Assembly (NCBI GenBank): GCA_030539415.1
Contig: JAUNSE010000069.1
Span: 1-8,326 of the forward strand
Length of the DNA: 8,326 bases
Direction of reading: 5' to 3'
Origin: Desulfovibrionaceae bacterium
GTDB taxonomy: Bacteria; Desulfobacterota; Desulfovibrionia; Desulfovibrionales; Desulfovibrionaceae
The notes under the pieces are model-generated. The model did no database searches, had not been told where the DNA came from, and worked only from the letters and a program-made list of their open reading frames with translations. The position numbers and the translations under genes were made by a program. The first letter of the stretch is position 1, and each line of letters opens with the position of its first letter. Positions 1 through 4,931 of this stretch are shown piece by piece.

Positions 1-376
1 TTCCCCGTCCTCTCCCCTGATTGCCGGGACAATGAGGCCGCAGTATCGCGCATGGGAGGTCGCTTTCGGCGCGTTTTCGCTCTTGTCCTGCGGAGTGCAT
101 GCATCACAGATTTGAAGAACAGTCGGCATGCCGCAAAAGTGCTTTCACCGCATGCTGACAATGACAGAGAGACACACGGAAAAGTCATTTTTTTTATTGC
201 GCGAAGCGTGACTCTGAAATCATTCTTTCATGCATTTAATGATCAGATATTTCCGCCCTGTTTTGCAAAAACATCCTTTCGTTATAACGAGCTATTACAG
301 TATCACAAACCAGTATCGATAACTGTCCGGGCATTATACGCCTACAAGGAAAATTCAGAAAAACGTACGGAAAACC

Positions 377-405
377 TTGAAAAAGAATTTCACATTCTGT
401 ATACA
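377..405 (+). promoter_or_regulatory. Sigma70-like promoter
   Basis: TTGAAA (377-382) matches the -35 consensus at 5 of 6 positions. TATACA (400-405) matches the -10 at 4 of 6. The spacer is exactly 17 nt, in an AT-rich stretch, and a start near 412 is expected. This is the best promoter seen upstream of the cluster, but it lies about 930 nt before ccr and is followed directly by a terminator-like hairpin. It may therefore drive a short RNA or an attenuated leader rather than the operon itself. Confidence 0.45.
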
Positions 406-415
406 TTTCATACAG
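397..415. promoter_or_regulatory. Inverted repeat over the -10, candidate operator
   Basis: CTGTAT (397-402) and ATACAG (410-415) form a perfect 6-bp inverted repeat with a 7-bp spacer. The left arm overlaps the -10 hexamer at 400-405 and the right arm covers the predicted start. Such placement fits a dimeric repressor that blocks RNA polymerase. The regulator is not in the window. The arms do not match the classical Fur box. Confidence 0.4.
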
Positions 416-459
416 GTCAGTTGCGCTGCCGCCCCCTGCGGCTTGAGCCTCTTTTTTTT
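414..459 (+). terminator. Terminator-like hairpin with T8 tract
   Basis: An inner stem GCCGC (428-432) / GCGGC (438-442) encloses the loop CCCCT. An outer stem AGGTCA (414-419) pairs with TGAGCCT (444-450) with one bulged base. C451 and eight T's (452-459) follow. On the + strand this has the form of an intrinsic terminator, with an internal loop between the two stems. It would end a transcript from upstream, or stop transcripts from the 377-405 promoter after only about 48 nt. Confidence 0.5.
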
Positions 460-527
460 GCGACAAGCGTTCTACTTTTCTGCTGACAACGGCGTCGGTG
501 TGCGGACAGCCGTTCGGCGTCTTCACG

Positions 528-551
528 TGTCCCGCATGAAGCGGCGGGACA
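528..551. repeat. 8-bp inverted repeat
   Basis: TGTCCCGC (528-535) and GCGGGACA (544-551) are perfect complements separated by an 8-nt loop. No T tract follows, so it is not an intrinsic terminator. Each arm holds one copy of the CGGGACA heptamer that recurs in this leader, so it may be a two-site operator rather than an RNA hairpin. Confidence 0.45.
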
Positions 552-673
552 GCGTGCAAAGCTTCGGCCAGACTCTCCCTTGTGTGCTGCGGGACAGTCT
601 GCGGTCTTGACGGCTGCCCTGTCACCTGGCGCGGACCTCTTCAGCCGAAGCGTCTCTCCCCCCTTGGAGATCC

Positions 674-727
674 CCGGGACATGCCGGGGACATCTGCCGA
701 CATCCGGCCCGCCTGAAGACGGGCCGG
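674..727. repeat. Phased GACAT repeats followed by GC hairpin
   Basis: GACAT occurs at 678-682, 689-693 and 699-703, each preceded by a CCG/CGG-rich stretch. The spacing of 11 and 10 bp puts the copies on one face of the helix. Directly after comes a perfect 8-bp stem, CCGGCCCG (704-711) and CGGGCCGG (720-727), with an 8-nt loop and no T tract. Phased short repeats beside a hairpin suggest protein binding, but no binding protein is known. Confidence 0.35.
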
Positions 728-800
728 CTCATGCACTGCGGCCTGGCCGCAGCCATCCCCTGCCGCGCTGTCCGACAGCAGCGGACAAATCACAGAAATT

Positions 801-827
801 CAGCCGGCCGCCGGCTTTTTCCGGCTG
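801..827 (+). terminator. GC hairpin with short T tract and alternative pairing
   Basis: AGCCGG (802-807) and CCGGCT (811-816) form a 6-bp stem with a 3-nt loop, followed by T817-T820, as in a short intrinsic terminator. A further CCGGCTG (821-827) can pair instead with CAGCCGG (801-807), a 7-bp stem that would place the T tract inside the loop. The two structures exclude each other. The tract is short, so termination would be weak. A strong Shine-Dalgarno-like AAAGGAGG follows at 828-835 but has no start codon at a useful distance. Confidence 0.35.
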
Positions 828-862
828 AAAGGAGGCCTCCCATCCAGGCTTCCCGAGAGCGG

Positions 863-886
863 CATTCCTCATGCGCATGAGGGATG
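863..886. promoter_or_regulatory. 24-bp near-perfect palindrome, candidate operator
   Basis: The two 12-base arms, CATTCCTCATGC (863-874) and GCATGAGGGATG (875-886), are complementary with a single T/G mismatch (866/883). The central 16 bp (867-882) are a perfect palindrome without spacer. A no-loop palindrome is poor as an RNA hairpin and typical of a dimeric regulator's DNA site. No clear -35/-10 is visible beside it. Confidence 0.45.
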
Positions 887-1095
887 GTCTTGGCTCTCAC
901 CCTGCGACCGACGCGTCCTCCAATGGCCATGCGGCACCTGACCTGTGCCCTGTCGGTCCAGTTCCAGGGCCGGGCGCGCCCGCTCGCGGCCTTTTCGGAC
1001 CAGCACACTCCGAACCGTCCGCGCGGCGCCGCCCGCTTTTTCTTCAACCTTCAACCCTTTTGCCACGGCGCAGCCGCGCCTGGCAGCTCCTGACC

Positions 1096-1190
1096 TTCTG
1101 CCGTCCGGCAGAACCGCAAGCGGAGCCCTGCGCCAACAGGGCTCCGCTCTCCGCAGGACCTGAAACCGCGCGAGGCGGGACGGATCCCGC
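1096..1190 (+). repeat. Run of three hairpins in the ccr leader
   Basis: Hairpin 1: TTCTGCC (1096-1102) / GGCAGAA (1107-1113), loop GTCC. Hairpin 2: a perfect 12-bp stem, AGCGGAGCCCTG (1119-1130) / CAGGGCTCCGCT (1137-1148), loop CGCCAA. Hairpin 3: GCGGGA (1175-1180) / TCCCGC (1185-1190), loop CGGA. None has a T tract. CCTGCG (1127-1132) can also pair with CGCAGG (1152-1157), which would break hairpin 2. If transcribed, this is a structured 5' leader about 150 nt before the ccr start. It could stabilise the mRNA, act as a regulatory leader, or mark the end of an unseen transcript. Confidence 0.45.
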
Positions 1191-1298
1191 GGAACGGTCA
1201 CGGCAGAGGCCGCACGCAACACATCCCGCATGAACACAGCATTCCCGCCGAAAGCTTCGGCCCGCTGTCCGCATGTCTCTCGTAAAGCCCGCGGTCAG

Positions 1299-1310
1299 AA
1301 GGCCGGCCTT
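1299..1310. repeat. 12-bp perfect palindrome before ccr
   Basis: AAGGCC (1299-1304) and GGCCTT (1305-1310) form a perfect palindrome followed by three more T's, 34 bp before the ccr start. As RNA only a 4-bp stem with a 4-nt loop is possible, so a strong terminator is unlikely. A protein site or chance symmetry are the alternatives. Confidence 0.25.
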
Positions 1311-1331
1311 TTTGTGCGGAATCAGATGACA

Positions 1332-1343
1332 AGAGGTAGGAAA
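1332..1343 (+). promoter_or_regulatory. Ribosome binding site deciding the ccr start
   Basis: AGAGGTAGG, six to twelve bases upstream of ATG 1344, is the only Shine-Dalgarno-like stretch near the candidate starts. The ATGs at 1230 and 1326 have none comparable. This and the match of residues 20-60 to known CCR N-termini fix the start. Confidence 0.7.
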
Positions 1344-2708
1344 ATGTACTCTGAAAGCCAGTGCTTTGTCGAGCTTGCCGAAGATCCCGACGCCAGATCC
1401 GAGGACTTCGCCAACTGTCCCCTGCCGCAGAGCATGGCCGCGGTCACGCTGCACAGGGACGAGGCGGACATGTTCGAGGGCCAGAGTTTCTGGGAGAAGG
1501 ATCCGCGCAGATCGCTGCATTACGAAGAGGTGCCCGTCCCCGAGCTCGGCCCGGGCGAGGTGCTGGTGGGCGTCATGGCTTCGGCCGTGAATTTCAACAA
1601 TGTCTGGTCGAGCGTGTTCGAGCCGGCCTCCGGCTTCAAGTATCTCGGCGACTTCTCCAAGCTCCGCCCCCAGAACAGAAAGCACAATCAGAACTTCCAC
1701 ATCATCGGCGGCGACGCGGCAGGCGTCATCGTGCGCGTGCACCCCTCGGTGAGCCAGTGGAAGCCCGGCGACAGAGTGACCATACACGGCGCCGTGGTGG
1801 ACGTGGAGAAACCGGAAGTCTTCAATGACGCCGTGCAGGATCCGCACGGCCGCGCCTGGGGCTTCGAGACCAATTACGGGGCCTTCGCCCACTACACCGT
1901 GGTGCAGGAGCATCAGCTGCTGCCCAAGGCCGAGCATCTGTCCTGGGAGGAGGCCGCCTCCATGAACCTGGTCACCAGCACCGCCTACCGCATGCTGGTC
2001 TCCCGCAACGGCGCGCGCATGTGCCAGGGCGACAACGTCCTCATCTGGGGCGCGGCCGGGGGACTGGGCTGCGTGGCCATACAGCTCGTGCGCAACGGCG
2101 GCGGCATCCCCATTGCCGTGGTCTCCTCCGAGAAGAAGGCCGAAGTGGTGCGCAGGCTGGGCTGCGAGCGCGTCATCGTCCTGCACCGCGAGCCCGGCAA
2201 GGAACTCTTCGTGGACGAGCACGGCATGACCACGGGCCGCCAGATCCTGCGTCGCCAGGCCCAGATCCGCCGCCTCCCCGGCGGCGAGGACGGCGACATC
2301 GTCTTCGAGCACCCCGGCCGCGCCACCGTCGCGGCCAGCGTCGCGCTGGCGAAGACCGGCGGCAAGATCGTCACCTGCGGCTCCACCTCCGGCTACAACC
2401 ATGTCTTCGACAACCGCTACCTCTGGCAGACGGTCAAGTCCATCATCGGCTCGCACGGCGCCAACTACCACGAGGCCATGCAGTCCACCCGCCTCATCTG
2501 CAAGGGCATGGTCAATCCCGTGCTTTCCGACGTCTACACCCTGGACCACACCGCTGACGCCATCTGCCGCATCCACGCGGGCTCCCAGGTGGGCAAGCTC
2601 GGCATCCTGAACATGGCTCCCAGAGAGGGCATGGGCATACGCGACCGGGAGATGCGCGAGCGCATCGGCGAGGACCGCATCAACATTCTGCGCGGCTGCG
2701 CGGCCTAG
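1344..2708 (+). CDS. ccr: Crotonyl-CoA carboxylase/reductase family, alkylmalonyl-CoA maker
   Basis: Reductive carboxylase of 454 aa: it reduces a 2-enoyl-CoA with NADPH and traps CO2 to give an alkylmalonyl-CoA, normally a polyketide extender unit or an ethylmalonyl-CoA-pathway intermediate. It belongs to the medium-chain dehydrogenase/reductase fold. The N-terminal substrate domain has EVPVPELGPGE (62-72), followed by the nucleotide loop WGAAGGLG (235-242) and SSEKK (261-265). The four CO2-binding residues known from the Kitasatospora setae enzyme (Asn81, Phe170, Glu171, His365) are all present as Asn83, Phe174, Glu175 and His371, so it should carboxylate, not only reduce. Ala171 and Gly372 replace the Ile and Phe of crotonyl-specific enzymes, suggesting a longer acyl chain. 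The start at 1344 has a GAGGT ribosome site (1333-1337) and aligns with the family N-terminus. An in-frame ATG at 1230 would add 38 unlike residues. First gene of the operon, with no ethylmalonyl-CoA pathway genes beside it. Confidence 0.93.
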   Translation: MYSESQCFVELAEDPDARSEDFANCPLPQSMAAVTLHRDEADMFEGQSFWEKDPRRSLHYEEVPVPELGPGEVLVGVMASAVNFNNVWSSVFEPASGFKYLGDFSKLRPQNRKHNQNFHIIGGDAAGVIVRVHPSVSQWKPGDRVTIHGAVVDVEKPEVFNDAVQDPHGRAWGFETNYGAFAHYTVVQEHQLLPKAEHLSWEEAASMNLVTSTAYRMLVSRNGARMCQGDNVLIWGAAGGLGCVAIQLVRNGGGIPIAVVSSEKKAEVVRRLGCERVIVLHREPGKELFVDEHGMTTGRQILRRQAQIRRLPGGEDGDIVFEHPGRATVAASVALAKTGGKIVTCGSTSGYNHVFDNRYLWQTVKSIIGSHGANYHEAMQSTRLICKGMVNPVLSDVYTLDHTADAICRIHAGSQVGKLGILNMAPREGMGIRDREMRERIGEDRINILRGCAA

Positions 2709-2720
2709 CGGGGGAGCGGG

Positions 2721-4100
2721 ATGGGCTTCTCCTCGGCCTTCGCGCCTGCCGGCCCGGCCGGGCGCTCCGCGGGCGTCAGGGCAGGGCGCGGCCTGCGCGC
2801 GGTCTTCGCCCCGGCGCTCGTCCTGCTTGCGCTCCTCTTCTGCCTGCTCGCCCCGGCGGAGGCCTTCTGCCGGGAGGCGGAGCCGCAGGAGCCGGCAAAA
2901 TGGTACGAGCAGGTGGGCGACTGGCTGAGCGACAGCGTGCAGCTCTCCGGCTGGCTGGAAACCATACACGGCACGCGCCTGCTCTCCACGGACGAGCCCA
3001 TCACCTCGCGCGTGCAGGGCCGCGCCGAGGCGGCCGTGAACTGGTCGTCCTTCTACGGCTTTGTGTCCCTGGACGCGGAGCTCAACTGGATTGTCGACCA
3101 GAACTCGCACATAGCGCCCAGGGAGGCCTGGCTCGAGTACGCGTCCGACAGCTGGTCGCTGCGCTTCGGCCGGCAGATCATCGTCTGGGGCAAGGCCGAC
3201 GGCCTGCGCGTCACGGACAACATCTGCCCGGTGGACTACAGCGACTTCATGAACCGGAACCTGGACAACATGCGCATTCCGGTCACCGCCGCCCTGCTGC
3301 GCCTCTCCGGCGAAACGCTGGTGACGGACCTCGTCTGGATACCGGAGTTCCGGCCCGCGGTCTTCCCCGAGCGCGACGATCCCTGGGGCGCCCTCTTCTC
3401 CTTCTCGGACAGCCCCTACATGCGCATGCGCGACTCGGAGCTGCCGCCCTTCTCGCTGGAAAACAGCGAGTTCGGCATGCGCGTGGCCGGCTACTTCTCC
3501 AATTTCGACATCTCCGCCTCCGTGCTGCACACCTGGGACGATCTGCCGGTCTACGACAGCGCCGTCGTGTACTCGGCCCAGGGCCCGTATGTGGAAATCA
3601 CCCCGAAGTACAAGCGCATGACCGTGCTGGGCCTGGACGTCTCCGTGCCCTGGTCGGACTTTGTCTTCCGCGCCGAGGGCGCCGTCTTCCTGGACAGGCA
3701 CCTCACCGCCCTGACGCCGGGCGACTCGGTGCGCCGCAAGAACACGGTCAAGTGGCTGGTCGGCGTGGACTGGTCCCCGGGCGGCGACTGGTCGGTGACG
3801 GCCCAGTTCTCCGACGAGCAGATCCTGGACTACGAGGAGGATCTGAACTCGAAGGAGCACCGCCACACAGGCACTCTCAACATCTCCAAAAAGTTCCTCA
3901 ATCAGACGCTGACCGTCTCCAACATGCTCTATGTCATGACAGACGACAGGGCCTGGGCCGACAGATTTCAGGTGGAATACTCCCTGATGGACGGCATGAC
4001 CATCGCCGCCGGCATCGACTGGATAGACGGATCTGACGGCACCTACAGGGAAATGACCAAGAATTCGCAGATCTGGACGAGACTGAAGTACAGTTTCTGA
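2721..4100 (+). CDS. DUF1302-like outer-membrane beta-barrel protein
   Basis: Exported protein of 459 aa. An Arg-rich N-terminus (residues 15-26) precedes a hydrophobic core (about 28-44) and an AEA signal-peptidase site, so cleavage is likely after residue 48. The mature part shows alternating polar/aromatic strands and ends in LKYSF, the terminal Phe of barrels inserted by BamA. GRQIIVWGKADGLRVTD (150-166), then PVDY and NMRIPVT near 183-189, resemble the GRQ..WG...LRV.D..NP.D core of DUF1302 family outer-membrane proteins. The length is within that family's range. Function in this family is poorly defined; a transport or channel role for a hydrophobic substrate is plausible. It starts 12 nt after ccr behind GGGGAG and sits between two biosynthetic genes, so export of the product or uptake of its metal complex is a reasonable guess. 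It is not a TonB-dependent receptor: no plug domain or TonB box was seen. Confidence 0.72.
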   Translation: MGFSSAFAPAGPAGRSAGVRAGRGLRAVFAPALVLLALLFCLLAPAEAFCREAEPQEPAKWYEQVGDWLSDSVQLSGWLETIHGTRLLSTDEPITSRVQGRAEAAVNWSSFYGFVSLDAELNWIVDQNSHIAPREAWLEYASDSWSLRFGRQIIVWGKADGLRVTDNICPVDYSDFMNRNLDNMRIPVTAALLRLSGETLVTDLVWIPEFRPAVFPERDDPWGALFSFSDSPYMRMRDSELPPFSLENSEFGMRVAGYFSNFDISASVLHTWDDLPVYDSAVVYSAQGPYVEITPKYKRMTVLGLDVSVPWSDFVFRAEGAVFLDRHLTALTPGDSVRRKNTVKWLVGVDWSPGGDWSVTAQFSDEQILDYEEDLNSKEHRHTGTLNISKKFLNQTLTVSNMLYVMTDDRAWADRFQVEYSLMDGMTIAAGIDWIDGSDGTYREMTKNSQIWTRLKYSF

Positions 4101-4122
4101 CAGATCCCGCAAGGAGCATCTC

Positions 4123-4872
4123 ATGGGCAGCTGGATCACCCCTCACAAAATAGTCGACGCCCCAGTGCGGCTGTTCTGCTTCCCCCACGCCGGCGGCGGC
4201 GCCTCGGCCTACCGCGACTGGATACGCGCCCTGCCCGGCAGCATCTACGCCATACAGCCTCCGGGACGCGAGAACAGGCTGTGCGAGCCCCTGCTCTACA
4301 GCCTGGAGGAGACGGCCCGCGGAGCGGCTCTGGCCATCCTGCCCTGGACGCGCAGGCCCTACGCCCTCTTCGGCCACAGTCTGGGCGCCAGAGTGGCCTT
4401 CGAGACCATCCGCGAGCTGCGCAGGCTGGGCGCCCCCATGCCGGTGCGCTTCTTCGTCTCCGGCAGCCCCTCGCCCGAACACGAGGAGAGCCGCCCGCTG
4501 CACGAGCTCGACGACGAGGACTTCATCAGGGAGCTCGGCCGCTTCGGCACGCCGCACGCCGAGGCCCTGCAGCACAGCGAGCTCATGCGCCTGTTCATGC
4601 CCATCCTGCGCGCCGACTTCACCGTGGACGAGACCTACGCCTACCGCCCCGGCACCCCCATCTCCGTGCCCATCACCGCCTTCTGCGGCAGCGAGGACGC
4701 CGAGGCGACCCCCGATCAGATAGAGGCCTGGCGCGGCTACACCACCGGCTCGTTCGAAATGCACACCCTCCCCGGAGGGCACTTCTTCCTGGCCGATCCC
4801 GCCAACGGCATGACGGACCGCCTGCGCGGCCTGCTGGCCCATGACATGGCAGCCTGTCCGGCTGCCTGCTGA
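4123..4872 (+). CDS. Type II thioesterase (editing hydrolase)
   Basis: Alpha/beta hydrolase of 249 aa, the usual size for stand-alone thioesterases of NRPS/PKS clusters (YbtT, PchC, GrsT type). These remove wrong or stalled acyl groups from carrier-protein phosphopantetheine arms in the cytoplasm. The family signature LFCFPHAGGGASAYRDW (17-33) is followed by QPPGRE (45-50). The nucleophile elbow GHSLGA (84-89) gives Ser86, Asp192 lies in GSEDAEAT, and His220 in PGGHFFL, so the triad is complete. A perfect AAGGAG (4111-4116) lies 6 nt before the ATG. The gene starts 22 nt after the outer-membrane protein gene and precedes the AMP ligase, a thioesterase-ligase pairing also seen in the yersiniabactin cluster. 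A product-releasing role cannot be excluded, since the end of the assembly line is outside the window. Confidence 0.92.
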   Translation: MGSWITPHKIVDAPVRLFCFPHAGGGASAYRDWIRALPGSIYAIQPPGRENRLCEPLLYSLEETARGAALAILPWTRRPYALFGHSLGARVAFETIRELRRLGAPMPVRFFVSGSPSPEHEESRPLHELDDEDFIRELGRFGTPHAEALQHSELMRLFMPILRADFTVDETYAYRPGTPISVPITAFCGSEDAEATPDQIEAWRGYTTGSFEMHTLPGGHFFLADPANGMTDRLRGLLAHDMAACPAAC

Positions 4873-4882
4873 CACGCGGCCG

Positions 4883-4906
4883 GGGACAGGATGTCAGGGA
4901 CAAGAT
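4883..4906 (+). repeat. Short direct repeat in the thioesterase-ligase gap
   Basis: GGGACAGGAT (4883-4892) and GGGACAAGAT (4897-4906) are 9/10 identical direct copies, 14 bp apart. They lie in the only sizeable gap of the operon (59 nt), before a start with a weak ribosome site. They share the GGGACA core that recurs upstream of ccr. Chance is possible. Confidence 0.25.
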
Positions 4907-4931
4907 CTGAAAATGAAAGTGAAATTCGCAT

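Larger units (their letters stand above)
1..1343. other. Long non-coding upstream/leader region
   Basis: No convincing gene is visible here. Open frames exist on both strands, but they overlap each other, show no recognisable domain, cross the composition boundary near 480 and lack good ribosome binding sites. About 180-480 is AT-rich with several T and A tracts. The rest is as GC-rich as the coding part and unusually rich in inverted repeats, which are listed separately. The region precedes a co-directional five-gene cluster, so a regulatory role (promoter, operators, structured 5' leader) is the simplest reading. No tRNA, rRNA, CRISPR or insertion-sequence signature was recognised. A gene for a small peptide or an unrecognised small RNA cannot be excluded. 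Confidence 0.7.

Noticed and set aside
52..486. 144-codon open frame on the + strand
   Set aside because: It spans the AT-rich zone, the promoter-like and the terminator-like elements, has no ribosome site and no recognisable domain.
236..625. 129-codon open frame on the minus strand
   Set aside because: It crosses a sharp composition boundary and has no domain, good start signal or codon bias like the real genes.
971..982. 12-bp palindrome CGGGCGCGCCCG
   Set aside because: Perfect, but made only of G and C in GC-rich DNA, where such symmetry is common; no other signal nearby.
871..1233. Overlapping open frames on both strands at 869-1237
   Set aside because: Several frames are open at once in GC-rich DNA with hairpins; none has a homologous motif. 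ATG 871 is 35 nt from the nearest Shine-Dalgarno.
1230..1343. Longer N-terminus for the CCR from ATG 1230
   Set aside because: The 38 extra residues do not resemble CCR N-termini and include the 1299-1310 palindrome. The start at 1344 has a ribosome site and the family-typical N-terminal length.
1044..4139. Very long open frame (1031 codons) on the minus strand
   Set aside because: It lies antisense to ccr and the outer-membrane protein gene, which have clear homology. Its protein is a low-information His/Gly/Val/Ala/Arg-rich sequence without domains, as expected for the complement of GC-rich genes.
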